Below are positions 1-9,956 of a stretch of DNA of 64,000 nucleotides, in pieces (position 1 is the first letter of the stretch; every line of letters starts with the position of its first letter). The stretch lies in NCBI RefSeq assembly GCF_000368765.1, contig NZ_KB849655.1, positions 1,528,127 through 1,592,126 on the forward strand. The letters are read 5' to 3'. A program made the translations under genes and the position numbers. Below the pieces are notes generated by a model that saw only the letters and a program-made list of their open reading frames with translations, had not been told where the DNA came from and did no database searches. Origin of the DNA: Acinetobacter junii CIP 64.5 (lineage in GTDB: Bacteria; Pseudomonadota; Gammaproteobacteria; Pseudomonadales; Moraxellaceae).

Positions 1-2047
1 CTGAACTTATAGTACCAATATCATTTTGACTATTATCTGTACTATTCTGCTTAATAGTACGATCCGTAAAAATTCTCCTTTCGTTTGGGGTCTGGGCTGT
101 ACTATAACCCAGCAACATACGACTTAACGCTCCTCCAACCTTCACTTCCTGACTTATTTTTACGCCATCCACTTCTTTTTCAATGGTTTTTTTAATTGAT
201 GTATCTGCCCAATAATCATTAAGGTCATCTTTTAAAAGCCCATTACTGTTGGTAATCGTATTAGAATCACGATCTTTTAAAACTCCATCTACGACTCTAT
301 ACTTTTTCAGATTTCCTAACCAAGTGACCACACCTGTACTCCCAACTGCATCAGGTTTAGGGTCAAATTGTGGGAAATAACCCCAAGGCTGGATATTTTG
401 TGTATCCAAATTATCAACAGGAATTGTTACTGAACCCGTGGTTACAGGAGGAATATATTTTCCAAGTTTTTTTACAAAGGCATTTACACTATCAACTACG
501 GCTTTATCATCATTACCTGAATACCATCCGCCTTTTCCTAGTGTTCCCCAGTCTCTAGCATCACTAATATCATTTCCACTTCCCGTACTAAAGTCGGAAC
601 CAAATCCAACAACAGCCGTCAATATTTCAGTTCCCGATGGATTTAAGTTAGGGTTGATTAATGCCTGAGTAAAAGCACCAATACAATCCCATCCGTTTGG
701 AGAACTCATTGTACTATTAGTACTATAACCACTCCCCCTTTTTCCCAAGGTACTCGGATTTGAGCAAGAAAAGCTACTTCCCTTAGAACCAAGGGCTTTT
801 TTCATAAATTCTTCTAATGTACTTCTTTGTTTATTATAATAATACTGTGGTTGACCATCCGTTAAAAAGTAAATACCTTGCGTATTACACTGCTTGGTAG
901 AATCAATTTGTGTAGGTTTCTTATAATTATCAGTATCCCGAATATTACCTACAATCGATTCTGCAAAACCACTCCCTGTTTGTCCTTTTGTTGTTTGTCC
1001 CATCATATAAGCCGCCACCTCAGCATAAGCATAACCTGTAGGCGTACTATCACCAACACTTAAACTATTTACTTCCCTCAACATCTTTTTACGATGTGTT
1101 TCATAGGCTGCACCTGTATAGATAATACTCTTTGTAAATGAGGCAGTGGCTTCCTGATCAACTTTTTCAGTAGTAGTCGTTTTTTTTCCATTTTGAGTTA
1201 GTTTATTTTCTTGTTTAAGACAACGATCAAAAAAATCTGAGTCCACACATTGTGTCTCATCCATCGCAGGTATTGATTGAGCAGGGGAGGTTGCTGAATC
1301 TGTAGAAATATTTGTGAGATTGGAATACGTCACATTACCCGTTTGAGATACAGGAATAGTTCCTATAAAATCTTCTGCACGCTTTGTAGTTGCTACCCAA
1401 CCATTTGTCTTACATTTATAATTGCTCTCCCAATCTACACACTCTTGAGCAATGGTGCTTTTAACTACTTCACTTCCTGTCAAACTCCAACCAGACTCTA
1501 CCCAGTCGGACCAACTCCCATTAGACGTTTTATTTGTCCATCCAGGATTACTCCAAGCCGACCAACTTCCACACCAAAAACCACATGAACGAGTTTGTAC
1601 TCTTATACGCTCTTGCCATTCTTCATTTGTTTTAGTACGTGTTCTTGTTCTTTGTGCTTGTTGCTCTACTTGTTGGACTGTCCTAAACACCTCTCTATTT
1701 CCAGCCAATTGTACAGGATCACCTAAAGGTTTTGCTTCAAGTTTAATACGCCCTGTTGCCGCACTAAAAGTAGATAAACCCACCACTAACTTATCATCCA
1801 ATGGGGCAATCCCTGCACTACTGTCACCTTGTAACAGAGTGGTCATACCTTTTTTAAGATCCCTTATACGACTTCCGTCCATACTCCCAGACACATCCAA
1901 CATAAACATCAGTGTGGTTTGTGAAGTTTGTGGTGCTTTATAGAGTTCGATATCACTGGCTTGAGTGGTGACAGCTACACTGGTGGCTAAAGTAAAAGTA
2001 GCCGCTTGGCAAGCAACGACCAATTTTTTCAAGTTGATATTTTTCAT
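1..2047 (-). CDS. pilY1: PilY1-type type IV pilus tip adhesin (partial, C-terminus outside the window)
   Basis: Start codon at 2047 with a GAGGA ribosome site; about 682 codons are visible and the frame stays open to the window edge. The N-terminus is a signal peptide (Lys-rich start, hydrophobic stretch, then TQAS). A von Willebrand A-like domain follows, with the metal-site motif LDVSGSMDGS near residue 50. The family's C-terminal beta-propeller would lie beyond base 1. PilY1 proteins sit at the pilus tip and promote extension and adhesion, working with the minor pilins. It is the last visible gene of the fimT-pilV-pilW-pilX-pilY1 operon, 14 bases after pilX. Many Trp, Gly and Ser residues occur between residues 150 and 220. 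The identification rests on the vWA motif plus position; the missing C-terminus prevents full confirmation. Confidence 0.9.
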   Translation of the reverse strand, partial: MKNINLKKLVVACQAATFTLATSVAVTTQASDIELYKAPQTSQTTLMFMLDVSGSMDGSRIRDLKKGMTTLLQGDSSAGIAPLDDKLVVGLSTFSAATGRIKLEAKPLGDPVQLAGNREVFRTVQQVEQQAQRTRTRTKTNEEWQERIRVQTRSCGFWCGSWSAWSNPGWTNKTSNGSWSDWVESGWSLTGSEVVKSTIAQECVDWESNYKCKTNGWVATTKRAEDFIGTIPVSQTGNVTYSNLTNISTDSATSPAQSIPAMDETQCVDSDFFDRCLKQENKLTQNGKKTTTTEKVDQEATASFTKSIIYTGAAYETHRKKMLREVNSLSVGDSTPTGYAYAEVAAYMMGQTTKGQTGSGFAESIVGNIRDTDNYKKPTQIDSTKQCNTQGIYFLTDGQPQYYYNKQRSTLEEFMKKALGSKGSSFSCSNPSTLGKRGSGYSTNSTMSSPNGWDCIGAFTQALINPNLNPSGTEILTAVVGFGSDFSTGSGNDISDARDWGTLGKGGWYSGNDDKAVVDSVNAFVKKLGKYIPPVTTGSVTIPVDNLDTQNIQPWGYFPQFDPKPDAVGSTGVVTWLGNLKKYRVVDGVLKDRDSNTITNSNGLLKDDLNDYWADTSIKKTIEKEVDGVKISQEVKVGGALSRMLLGYSTAQTPNERRIFTDRTIKQNSTDNSQNDIGTISS

Positions 2048-2061
2048 TGCATTATCCTCGC

Positions 2062-2868
2062 CTAACTACCTTGTTTCGTTGCGTAACTTACCACGGCATA
2101 GTCCATGACTTGCTGACTGTAGGGCACACCCAGCTTTTCAAAACAGTCTGCTACCGTTTCAGTGTCCGTGTACTCTTTCGACTTCTCATTGGTGTAATTT
2201 TTAAAACATTTATTAATTTCTGTCGTATTTGAACTCCAAGCATTACCACCTGATACCATACTTGGGATTACTGTCGTGACCACTACCCGTACTGGCTGAA
2301 TATTGTCGAGTTGTACTGTAGAAGTATCCGTTCCAATTGGATAGAACTTAAAAGGAACATCACTATTCACAGCACTTTTTTTAACCGCGATTTGTGAGAT
2401 CATAATATCTCTACCACTACTAAAATCATTTGATGTGTACTGGCAAAAACCTGTAATCCCTAATTCATCATTTTTAATTTGAGTAATTTTCTTAGTATTG
2501 TCAGTTGGATCAGTTGTTTCTTGCCAAGACACGATACTTGCCTTATTCAAATCAAACATTGTTTTTTGTGATTTTGGACGATAGCAAAATACTAATTCTT
2601 TAGTTAAAAAATTATCTGACTTTACCATCCCCAACATACCTAACGAACTTAGGTTTTTTTGTAAAATGGCATTGTCTTTATTGTCCTGTTCCAAAGCAAA
2701 AAAGACAGCATCCGCAGTTTGCTGCATTAAATTTCGAGCTTGGCTATTGGTCGCAATTCCTAAACCCACAATACTTTGTTTGACTGCAAATGTACCAACT
2801 ACTGTCACAAGCAATAATACAAAAAGTATAGTGATCAGTGTCGCACCACGCTGATAGAACATAGACAT
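2062..2868 (-). CDS. pilX: Type IV pilus minor pilin PilX
   Basis: 268 aa. The N-terminus (MSMFYQRGATLITILFVLLL) has the PilX-type variant of the prepilin signal: a short basic leader, a Gly before the cut site and a hydrophobic helix, but no strict FTLIE. PilX-type minor pilins join PilV, PilW and FimT/FimU in a priming complex that starts pilus assembly and carries PilY1 to the tip. The ATG coincides with the last bases of pilW (shared base 2868), which implies translational coupling. The C-terminal part has two Cys (NKCFKNY and ADCFEKL) that could form a disulfide. The name comes from the N-terminal signal, length and order in the operon, because minor pilins diverge strongly. Confidence 0.85.
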   Translation of the reverse strand: MSMFYQRGATLITILFVLLLVTVVGTFAVKQSIVGLGIATNSQARNLMQQTADAVFFALEQDNKDNAILQKNLSSLGMLGMVKSDNFLTKELVFCYRPKSQKTMFDLNKASIVSWQETTDPTDNTKKITQIKNDELGITGFCQYTSNDFSSGRDIMISQIAVKKSAVNSDVPFKFYPIGTDTSTVQLDNIQPVRVVVTTVIPSMVSGGNAWSSNTTEINKCFKNYTNEKSKEYTDTETVADCFEKLGVPYSQQVMDYAVVSYATKQGS

Positions 2869-3854
2869 TACAAGCTCTCCATCAATCCATAACCATTACG
2901 TAAAGCAATCGTTTGTGTGACGACCTCCCGAATATATCTTTTTGATTTAGCAGCATTATTAAGCGAAACACTTTGGTCTAATATTTGGAATGTTTCAGGT
3001 ACATCTTGCCCACCTGGGATTGTTTCCACACCACGCATTAATATACCCAGCTGTACAGACATAATACGATTTCTAGGTGTTCCATCTTTTATAAGACTAT
3101 TATTATTTCCCATATAATCTTTAATCGACATATATTTAAATTCATCTTTACTATTATCTTTAATCCCTAGCAACACGTGAAAATGGTCAACTCTACGTAT
3201 AATAATTTCTCCATTTCCTCCATAATTACTAATCGTGGTAGGTAAGTCAGATGTTGCAAGTAATGTTTTATAACGTCCCGCATCACACGCTAAAGCAAGC
3301 TCATTTCCATCTTTTCTTAAAAAATATCGTTGTACAATAAATGTACCTTGATCTATCTCTGCTTGTGTAATGCTATTACCCTCACAATCCATAGCCCCTG
3401 CAATAATTGCTTTATATTGAATCACCAACTGATCACTTTTATATTCATTTATATTCGTTTGACCAGCCCAGTTTGTTTGACCATATCCTTGGGTTAGAAG
3501 AGATATTTTAGTTGTATCCGCATTTGTTAAATGGAGAGGCAAATTGGCCGTTTGTACAGCCTTATCATCCGCTGTCAATCCAGAATAGCTTTCCAAACTT
3601 GTCAGCACGATCCCACTATATAAATTTCGATCATTAATCACAGCCAGATTTGCATCTAAATTCGCTAGACGAATATCTTTAGTAATATAATTTAAACCAA
3701 AGTTACCATTATCCTGCAATTCACCTAGCGTCTTTTGCAAGCTATAATTAATCGTACCTGAAACAAATAATTGAAAACCAGCAGCAGTAATAATTAATCC
3801 TAATGCCAATGCAACCATCAATTCAATCAAGGTCATACCAAGTTGTTTACTCAT
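2868..3854 (-). CDS. pilW: Type IV pilus minor pilin PilW
   Basis: 328 aa with a class III prepilin leader: MSKQLG followed by MTLIELMVALALGLIITAAG, the expected Gly-1 and Glu+5 for PilD cleavage and N-methylation. The following stretch (LQDNGNFGLNYITKDIRLAN) is typical of PilW/PilJ-like pseudopilins, which place several helical turns after the transmembrane helix. At about 330 aa it is the long minor pilin, as expected for PilW. It starts two bases after pilV ends and overlaps pilX by one base. It probably acts in the minor-pilin tip complex together with PilV, PilX and PilY1. Confidence 0.88.
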   Translation of the reverse strand: MSKQLGMTLIELMVALALGLIITAAGFQLFVSGTINYSLQKTLGELQDNGNFGLNYITKDIRLANLDANLAVINDRNLYSGIVLTSLESYSGLTADDKAVQTANLPLHLTNADTTKISLLTQGYGQTNWAGQTNINEYKSDQLVIQYKAIIAGAMDCEGNSITQAEIDQGTFIVQRYFLRKDGNELALACDAGRYKTLLATSDLPTTISNYGGNGEIIIRRVDHFHVLLGIKDNSKDEFKYMSIKDYMGNNNSLIKDGTPRNRIMSVQLGILMRGVETIPGGQDVPETFQILDQSVSLNNAAKSKRYIREVVTQTIALRNGYGLMESL

Positions 3855-3855
3855 C

Positions 3856-4419
3856 TCAATATGCCTCCAAGACTATACATTTTGTATCTAAACCATAGCT
3901 TCCATTTTTAGTGCAATCATTAGTATTTGAACCATCTTTCGGATTTGTTTCATCCCAAGCCACATAAATACAGTAACGGTTTCTCTGTACTGCTCCAGCA
4001 CATTGACTTAAACCAATTTTCATTCCCATTTGATAAGCTTTATATAGTGCCTGCTTTGCATCTTCTTTCGCAAAATTTTCACTATTGCAAGCATTTGCTG
4101 TCCCAAAACAATTGGTATAACTATAACTACTTAAATTCTCTTTACCCTCAAAGCCCTTAATATAGGCTTTATAAATCTCTTTTTTACCATCCGAATCAGC
4201 TTCCCCTTCTATATCTTTAATCAAACCCTCTTGATTTGCCCGAATACGCTCTGCAATATCTTTAGCCAAACTCATGGCTTGAATACGTTTGGATGCTTCT
4301 ATAGATGAATTTAATGCACTCACTTGCAACAAAGTAAAACCTAAAACCCCTACTGCTAGAAGTAATAATGCAACGAGAACCTCAACCAACCCTACCCCTT
4401 TCTGATACTGAATTCCCAT
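3856..4419 (-). CDS. pilV: Type IV pilus minor pilin PilV
   Basis: 187 aa. The N-terminus MGIQYQKG then VGLVEVLVALLLLAVGVLGF is a prepilin signal with Gly-1 and Glu+5; the VGLVEVLVALLLLAVG pattern is characteristic of PilV. The helix continues into ALNSSIEASKRIQAMSLAKDIAERIRANQEG, a PilV-like stretch. Cys residues in the C-terminal half (TNCFGTANAC, SQCAGA, RYCIY, NDCTK, TKCIV) probably form disulfides in the periplasm. The gene lies three bases after fimT and two bases before pilW in one operon. Confidence 0.88.
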   Translation of the reverse strand: MGIQYQKGVGLVEVLVALLLLAVGVLGFTLLQVSALNSSIEASKRIQAMSLAKDIAERIRANQEGLIKDIEGEADSDGKKEIYKAYIKGFEGKENLSSYSYTNCFGTANACNSENFAKEDAKQALYKAYQMGMKIGLSQCAGAVQRNRYCIYVAWDETNPKDGSNTNDCTKNGSYGLDTKCIVLEAY

Positions 4420-4422
4420 TTA

Positions 4423-4953
4423 TCAGCACTCCTGATCTTGTCTGGATTGATCTTTTGTGGTTATTTTACCAAGTGGGCTAATTTCTACATACTTAGAAGT
4501 ATTACCATTCGATATAATGACCTCAATAGAGGAAAGTTCTTGTTTTTGCCTTTGTGCATTGCCATCATCATCTGTATAACCACGAAATAGTTCAGCTGTA
4601 CCATCAGTTGCAAATATCAGTTGCTTTACACCGTCAATAAGCGTTCCCTGCCATTTATTACTTGTACACACGAACTTTTTAAAAGACAAAGTTTGCTCAT
4701 CAGGAACAGACCAATATAGTGTATTTGTACTAGAGGTACCTATTTGCCCTAAATTTACCATCATTCTTTGTCGATGTAAGATTGCATCATAACGTGCCTG
4801 TAATAAGACTTTTTCTAAATCCTTGGTTGAATAGTCTATTTTTTGCTGAGCCCTTACAGCTTTGAAACTTGGCGCTGCAATTGAAGCCACAATCGCCAGC
4901 ACAGCAATCGTTACCATCAATTCTATTAAGGTGAATCCTCGATTTTTCCCCAT
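4423..4953 (-). CDS. fimT: FimT/GspH-family minor pilin
   Basis: 176 aa. The prepilin leader is MGKNRG followed by FTLIELMVTIAVLAIVASIA, then APSFKAVRAQQ, the usual GspH/FimT layout. The central part (LLQARYDAILHRQRMMVNLG) corresponds to the conserved 'ARSEAIRR'-like helix of this family. It is first in the minor-pilin operon; a GGAG ribosome site lies four bases before the ATG. FimU is an alternative name for the same position in Pseudomonas; the sequence alone does not separate FimT from FimU. The 140-base gap to ispH contains the ispH terminator and presumably the operon promoter. Confidence 0.82.
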   Translation of the reverse strand: MGKNRGFTLIELMVTIAVLAIVASIAAPSFKAVRAQQKIDYSTKDLEKVLLQARYDAILHRQRMMVNLGQIGTSSTNTLYWSVPDEQTLSFKKFVCTSNKWQGTLIDGVKQLIFATDGTAELFRGYTDDDGNAQRQKQELSSIEVIISNGNTSKYVEISPLGKITTKDQSRQDQEC

Positions 4954-5040
4954 CGCTCCGCACCCAAGAAAAACTTTTACTTATATTAATAATAAACTTA
5001 TCTCTTACAGAACCAATACAAAGCAGATAAGCATCATAAA

Positions 5041-5070
5041 AAAACGGATGGAGTGTCGTCCATCCGTTTT
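5041..5070 (-). terminator. Intrinsic terminator after ispH
   Basis: A 12-bp perfect stem (AAAACGGATGGA / TCCATCCGTTTT) with a six-base loop lies 24 bases past the ispH stop codon. On the minus strand it is followed by a T run. It separates ispH from the pilin operon. Confidence 0.85.
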
Positions 5071-5093
5071 GAGTTCACATTTTTCTATACAAA

Positions 5094-6044
5094 TTAGGCC
5101 TGTATCACCTGTATTCGTAACTCTTTGGGTAGGCTAAAAGTAATATTTTCCTCGCGACCTTGAAGCTCTTGCGGAGGAGTCGCACCCCAATCCTGTAAAC
5201 GCTGAATGACCTGCTTGATGAGAATTTCAGGCGCGGATGCACCAGCCGTCACACCAATTTTACTGTCTGACTTAAACCAATCTTTTTCTAGTTCTTCTGC
5301 ATTATCAACCAAATAAGCTGATTTACCCATACGCTCAGCCAGTTCACGCAAACGGTTTGAATTGGATGAATTCGGAGAACCTACCACCAACACTACATCA
5401 CATTGTTCCGCCAAATCACGTACCGCATCTTGACGATTTTGAGTGGCATAACAGATATCATCCTTACGCGGTCCCATGATCATCGGATATTTTTTTCTCA
5501 GAGCATCAATCACTTTCGCTGTATCGTCGATTGAAAGTGTTGTTTGGGTTACAAAAGCAACTTTTTCAGGATGTTTGACAACTAACGCTTCCACATCATC
5601 TTCATCTTCAACGAGATAAATCTCTCCACCTTTGGATTTATCATATTGCCCCATCGTACCTTCAACTTCTGGATGGCCTTCATGCCCTATTAAAATAGCT
5701 TCTGTGCCTTCACGAGCATATTTAGTGACTTCAATATGAACTTTGGTCACCAACGGGCAAGTAGCATCAAATACTTTTAGACCGCGACGTTCTGCTTCTT
5801 GTTGTACGGCTTTTGATACGCCATGAGCGCTAAAGATTACAATTGAATCATCAGGAACTTGGTCCAGCTCATCAACAAACACTGCACCTCTTTGACGTAA
5901 ATCATCGACTACAAATTTATTGTGAACGACCTCATGTCGTACATAGATCGGTGGATTGAAACATTCTAATGCACGATTGACGATCGCTATAGCACGGTCA
6001 ACACCAGCACAAAAACCTCTTGGATTGGCCAACACGATTTCCAT
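5094..6044 (-). CDS. ispH: 4-hydroxy-3-methylbut-2-enyl diphosphate reductase
   Basis: 316 aa from the ATG at 6044; an upstream in-frame ATG at 6062 would add six residues that the family does not have. This [4Fe-4S] enzyme makes IPP and DMAPP from HMBPP in the last step of the MEP isoprenoid pathway, in the cytosol. The cluster ligands are visible in GFCAGV (Cys12), [10 protein letters not shown] and [11 protein letters not shown]. The substrate-site histidines are in RHEVVHN (His41) and SAHGVS, and the proton-relay Glu is in EGTMGQ. It is divergent from gmk with about 100 bases between the starts, so the two promoters share this interval. Confidence 0.97.
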   Translation of the reverse strand: MEIVLANPRGFCAGVDRAIAIVNRALECFNPPIYVRHEVVHNKFVVDDLRQRGAVFVDELDQVPDDSIVIFSAHGVSKAVQQEAERRGLKVFDATCPLVTKVHIEVTKYAREGTEAILIGHEGHPEVEGTMGQYDKSKGGEIYLVEDEDDVEALVVKHPEKVAFVTQTTLSIDDTAKVIDALRKKYPMIMGPRKDDICYATQNRQDAVRDLAEQCDVVLVVGSPNSSNSNRLRELAERMGKSAYLVDNAEELEKDWFKSDSKIGVTAGASAPEILIKQVIQRLQDWGATPPQELQGREENITFSLPKELRIQVIQA

Positions 6045-6146
6045 AACAACCTCTCTCATCATTTGAATATTTATGCCAAGCTATTTCGTTTAGCGGCACG
6101 CTACACTACAATAGCCAAGATATTTTATCATATCAGGAAAAATATC

Positions 6147-6770
6147 ATGTCGGGTCTATTGTTTGTCGTTTCTGCGGCATCAGGAACAGGCAAAACATCT
6201 CTTGTAAAAGCCCTACTCGATCGAGTCAGCAATCTACACGTTTCTGTCTCACATACTACGCGTGGACAACGCCCTGGTGAACTTGATGGTGTTCACTATC
6301 ATTTTACTGATACTGAAACATTTTTAGAGCAAGTAGAACAAGGTGGTTTTATTGAGTACGCTGAAGTATTTGGTAATTATTACGGCACATCTCAAGCAAA
6401 AGTAAAAGAACAATTACAACAAGGTCACGATGTTTTACTCGAAATTGACTGGCAAGGTGCTGAACAAGTTCGTCGCCTTTTCCCTGAATCAAAACAAATT
6501 TTTATTCTCCCTCCAACCCAGTATGACCTAAGACAACGTCTTTCAAACCGTGGTACGGATTCAGTCGATGTGATCGAACATCGCCTCAGTTGTGCAGTTG
6601 AAGATATGCGCCATTTCGCTAGTTTTGACTATGTCATTATCAATGATGATTTCAACAAAGCTGTGCATGATCTCGAAGCAATTATTACGGCAAATCGTTT
6701 AGTCACTCTGCAACAAAGCAGTCGCCATCAAAAGTTGATTGAAAACTTAATTACACTCAATCGCGAATAA
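6147..6770 (+). CDS. gmk: Guanylate kinase
   Basis: 207 aa from ATG 6147; the open frame reaches back to 6063, but the family's start is [18 protein letters not shown]. It phosphorylates GMP to GDP with ATP in purine salvage and synthesis. The P-loop is [10 protein letters not shown] near residue 10, and the GMP-binding segment [19 protein letters not shown] follows at about residue 38. Length matches the family (about 205-210 aa). rpoZ starts 70 bases downstream in the same direction, the common gmk-rpoZ-spoT order of gammaproteobacteria. Confidence 0.97.
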   Translation: MSGLLFVVSAASGTGKTSLVKALLDRVSNLHVSVSHTTRGQRPGELDGVHYHFTDTETFLEQVEQGGFIEYAEVFGNYYGTSQAKVKEQLQQGHDVLLEIDWQGAEQVRRLFPESKQIFILPPTQYDLRQRLSNRGTDSVDVIEHRLSCAVEDMRHFASFDYVIINDDFNKAVHDLEAIITANRLVTLQQSSRHQKLIENLITLNRE

Positions 6771-6840
6771 CTTGAGTCTTGAGCAAAAGCCTTTTATACT
6801 ATTTAGTCTTTTCAAGTGTAATGTTCAAACGAGACAACTT

Positions 6841-7119
6841 ATGGCACGTGTAACCGTTGAAGATTGTTTAGACCATGTAGATAACCGCTTCGAGTTGGTA
6901 CTGGTAGCGAGTAAACGTGCACGTCAATTGGCACGTCAAGGCATGGAACCAACTGTTGAGTGGGATAATGACAAGCCAACAGTCGTTGCATTACGTGAAA
7001 TTGCGATTGGTCATGTAACAAAAGACATCTTAAAACAACGCGAACAAGACTACCAAACATCAAATCTTGATATGGTATTGTCTACAAATTCTTTGAATTT
7101 AGAAGGATTTACATTTTAA
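6841..7119 (+). CDS. rpoZ: RNA polymerase omega subunit
   Basis: 92 aa from ATG 6841 ([20 protein letters not shown]). The start is the conserved one for RpoZ; an in-frame extension to 6772 has no support. Omega helps fold and recruit the beta-prime subunit and forms part of a ppGpp site on RNA polymerase in related bacteria, which suits its position just before spoT. The core [20 protein letters not shown] and [10 protein letters not shown] segments are intact. A terminator follows at 7142, so spoT probably has its own promoter as well. Confidence 0.97.
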   Translation: MARVTVEDCLDHVDNRFELVLVASKRARQLARQGMEPTVEWDNDKPTVVALREIAIGHVTKDILKQREQDYQTSNLDMVLSTNSLNLEGFTF

Positions 7120-7141
7120 GTAAATCTGCTCGCATAAAGAA

Positions 7142-7169
7142 GCCCAATGTGAAGACACTGGGCTTTTTT
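7142..7169 (+). terminator. Intrinsic terminator after rpoZ
   Basis: GCCCAATGT-GAAG-ACACTGGGC: a nine-pair stem with one A-C mismatch and a GAAG loop, followed by TTTTTT. It begins 23 bases after the rpoZ stop. Confidence 0.85.
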
Positions 7170-7327
7170 GTTTATTGAAAATTTGGATTCAAATTGATAA
7201 AAGCAATCGGTTTAATTGAAAAAAATTCATATTTTTTCCAATGAACAAATTGACAAGTTTATCAATATGCTTTTCATTAGAAGCTAAGCAATTCAATATC
7301 GAAATTTAAGTTATATAGGTGTTTTCT

Positions 7328-9433
7328 ATGCCAGGCGAAGAGGTCAGCCAAGCCAAGCAACAACTCAAAGTCATCATTGAAGCCTATCTCAAAGATAGCG
7401 AAATTCAGTGTGTGCTTGCTGCCTGTGATTTTGCCGATTTAGCGCATAGTGGTATCACTCGAAAAAGTGGTGAACCTTATGTACTGCATCCTATAGCTGT
7501 AAGTTGCATACTTGCACATATGCGCTTGGATGCCGATACTTTGATGGCAGCCTTATTACATGACGTTATTGAAGATACCGCATTTACCAAAGATGAAATC
7601 GGACAAAAATTTGGAATAGTTGTCGCCGAATTAGTCGATGGTGTAACAAAATTAAGCCACTCCAGTGATAAAGAATATAACAAAGCCGCTTCTTTCCGGA
7701 AAATTCTGCAAGCAACCTTACAAGATCCTCGTGTCATTATTATTAAATTAGCCGATCGTTATCACAATATGACGACCTTGGATGCTTTACGCCCCGATAA
7801 AAGAGCACGTATTGCACAAGAAACTTTTGATATTTTCGTACCGATGGCACGTTTGGTTGGTATGAATGAGATGGCTGATAACTTGGAACATCTCTGTTAT
7901 CAAAATCTTGATCTTGATATGTTTAACGACGTACAAGCAGCCCTACTTGCAACAAAACCAAAGCGCTGTGAATATCAAACAGTATGGGAACAAAAACTAA
8001 CTGATTTATTAAAGACATACGACTTAAAAGGCCGTATTAAAAAGAAAAACAATAATATTGAATTGCTACGCCATTTTGTAAAAAATGAAATAGACTTAAA
8101 TGAATTAAGCCACAGCCATGCCTTTGAAATTATTTTAAACAGCATTGCTGATTGTGATCGCTTCGTCGATGCACTCAAAGAGAACTTCCAAGTTTTACAA
8201 TACAAAGATCACATCCGACGTCCACTTCCAGGTGGCAACCAATCGTTAATGATCAAATTAAAAGGTGAAAAAACTACACTTTCACTCACCATACAAACCG
8301 AACTTATGCGTAAAGCCGCTCGCTTTGGTGTGGTTTTAGGTGAGAACGCGCCTCAAGCTTGTCGTTCAGCCATTCAAGCCTCTATGCAGAACTTGAACAC
8401 CCTCATTGATGGTGAATGCGCAAAAACTACTTTTAGTGATTTGCTTGATTATTTACATCAAGAAAAAATTTGGGTCTACACACCTCACGGACAGTTACAT
8501 GAACTACCACAGGGCGCAACTGTTGTAGATTTTGCCTATTCTGCCAGCTTATTTTTAGGTAATCATGCTGTTGGTGCAAAGGTTGATGGTGAAATTCGCC
8601 CTTTATCAACACCCTTACACAGTGGACAGGTTGTTGAAATCATTACTGATGTACTCGCCACCCCAAACCCAGATTGGCTGAGTTTCATTAATACGCAAAA
8701 AGCTCGACGTGCTCTCCAAAACATGCTCCGAGAGCAAGACATAGATGAACAACGTCTTGTTGGTCAACAAGCTCTTAATCGCGCACTAAAACTTTTCCAC
8801 CGCTCAATAGATGATCTTTCTCAAACGGATTGGATTAATGTATTGGAGTGGCGTCATTTAAGTAGCAAAGATACCTTGTTTGAGCAAATTGCAGTGGGCG
8901 ACTTATTGCCTCAACTAGTTGCTAACCATTTGTTTGCGCAAGATCATCATACACAGCACCAAGCAACATCAGACCGTTTGATCTCAGGCACAGAAGGTGT
9001 CGATGTCAAATATGCACACTGTTGTAATCCTGTTCTCGGTGATCCAATTCAAGGGCATTTATCTCGAAGAGGATTAATCGTCCATCGTTCACGCTGTCGT
9101 AATTTACTACATGAGCAGCATCTTCATCCTGAAAATATTATGCCCCTACATTGGCAAGCTGAAGAAGTTGATGATGTTCGTTTTAGTGCCTATCTATGCA
9201 TTCATATGATGATGAATGATGAACAAATTTCCGATCTGATCTACCAGTGCCGAAAAGCTAAAACTGGCGTAGAGATGGTGGAATCACAAGATCATAAAAC
9301 TTACGTCAATATAGTCGTCAGTAACCGTAATCAGATCGCGCAAATTATCCGTGATTTACGAATGCATTTTGGATTCCCTCGAATAGAACGCCTCAATATG
9401 CCAATTGTGCAAACTGAAATTGCCAAAGTATAA
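7328..9433 (+). CDS. spoT: SpoT-type (p)ppGpp hydrolase (RelA/SpoT homologue)
   Basis: 701 aa from ATG 7328, preceded by AGGTG; GTG 7319 is a less likely start. The N-terminal HD hydrolase domain is complete: the HD motif is LLHDVIEDT near residue 78, with KLADRYHNM further on. The region where bifunctional enzymes carry the synthetase domain (about residues 200-360) is present but lacks recognisable synthetase motifs, for example the RIKxxxSIxxK and YxAxHxxxxG-like segments. A TGS domain (VYTPHGQLHELPQGATVVDFAY), a C-terminal zinc-finger-like segment (YAHCCNPVLGDP) and an ACT region follow. It probably degrades (p)ppGpp without making it. It lies in the gmk-rpoZ-spoT-ridA order. Confidence 0.93.
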   Translation: MPGEEVSQAKQQLKVIIEAYLKDSEIQCVLAACDFADLAHSGITRKSGEPYVLHPIAVSCILAHMRLDADTLMAALLHDVIEDTAFTKDEIGQKFGIVVAELVDGVTKLSHSSDKEYNKAASFRKILQATLQDPRVIIIKLADRYHNMTTLDALRPDKRARIAQETFDIFVPMARLVGMNEMADNLEHLCYQNLDLDMFNDVQAALLATKPKRCEYQTVWEQKLTDLLKTYDLKGRIKKKNNNIELLRHFVKNEIDLNELSHSHAFEIILNSIADCDRFVDALKENFQVLQYKDHIRRPLPGGNQSLMIKLKGEKTTLSLTIQTELMRKAARFGVVLGENAPQACRSAIQASMQNLNTLIDGECAKTTFSDLLDYLHQEKIWVYTPHGQLHELPQGATVVDFAYSASLFLGNHAVGAKVDGEIRPLSTPLHSGQVVEIITDVLATPNPDWLSFINTQKARRALQNMLREQDIDEQRLVGQQALNRALKLFHRSIDDLSQTDWINVLEWRHLSSKDTLFEQIAVGDLLPQLVANHLFAQDHHTQHQATSDRLISGTEGVDVKYAHCCNPVLGDPIQGHLSRRGLIVHRSRCRNLLHEQHLHPENIMPLHWQAEEVDDVRFSAYLCIHMMMNDEQISDLIYQCRKAKTGVEMVESQDHKTYVNIVVSNRNQIAQIIRDLRMHFGFPRIERLNMPIVQTEIAKV

Positions 9434-9572
9434 AATCTAACACTTATCCTCACTAGCAGATATAAATCATGACAATAATCGACTGCGACTCAGCAGTCGT
9501 AGGCAGTTTCGTGGGCGATCTTTTGTGTTAAAGTCACATTGTTTTATGATAAAAACGACATAGGAGAGCTTA

Positions 9573-9956
9573 ATGTCACGTCAAGTAATTCATACTGAAC
9601 ATGCGCCAGCTGCGATCGGAACGTATTCTCAAGCAATTTTAGTCGGTAATACGCTTTACCTTTCAGGCCAAATTGGCTTAGACCCTTATAGTATGGAACT
9701 TGTGGATGGAATCGAAGCTCAAATTCGTAGAGTATTTGACAACCTAAAAGCTGTATGTACTGCAGCGGGTGGAAGCTTAGCAGATATCGCAAAACTCAAT
9801 ATTTTCCTTACAGATTTATCTCATTTCCAACTTGTGAATCAAATCATGGGCGAATACTTTGCACAACCTTACCCTGCTCGTGCAGCATTGGGGGTTGCTA
9901 GCCTTCCCAAAGGTGCATTGGTTGAAATGGATGGCATCGTTATTATTAACCAATAA
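9573..9956 (+). CDS. ridA: RidA family enamine/imine deaminase
   Basis: 127 aa, the usual length for the YjgF/YER057c/UK114 family. RidA hydrolyses reactive 2-aminoacrylate and related imines made by PLP enzymes, protecting the cell. Family segments are present: [12 protein letters not shown] near the start, LYLSGQIG, and the terminal [20 protein letters not shown], which contains the Arg (PARAALGV) that binds the carboxylate and the Glu near the end. It starts 139 bases after spoT. A small hairpin, CGACTGC/GCAGTCG (9480-9499), lies between the two without a T run. Confidence 0.95.
   Translation: MSRQVIHTEHAPAAIGTYSQAILVGNTLYLSGQIGLDPYSMELVDGIEAQIRRVFDNLKAVCTAAGGSLADIAKLNIFLTDLSHFQLVNQIMGEYFAQPYPARAALGVASLPKGALVEMDGIVIINQ

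Noticed and set aside
1452..1943. 163-codon open frame on the plus strand
   Set aside because: It lies inside the antisense strand of pilY1, which has a signal peptide and vWA motif. The plus frame has no recognisable domain.
9480..9499. Hairpin CGACTGC/GCAGTCG before ridA, considered as a riboswitch or terminator
   Set aside because: It has only seven pairs, no T run, and none of the conserved features of a riboswitch.
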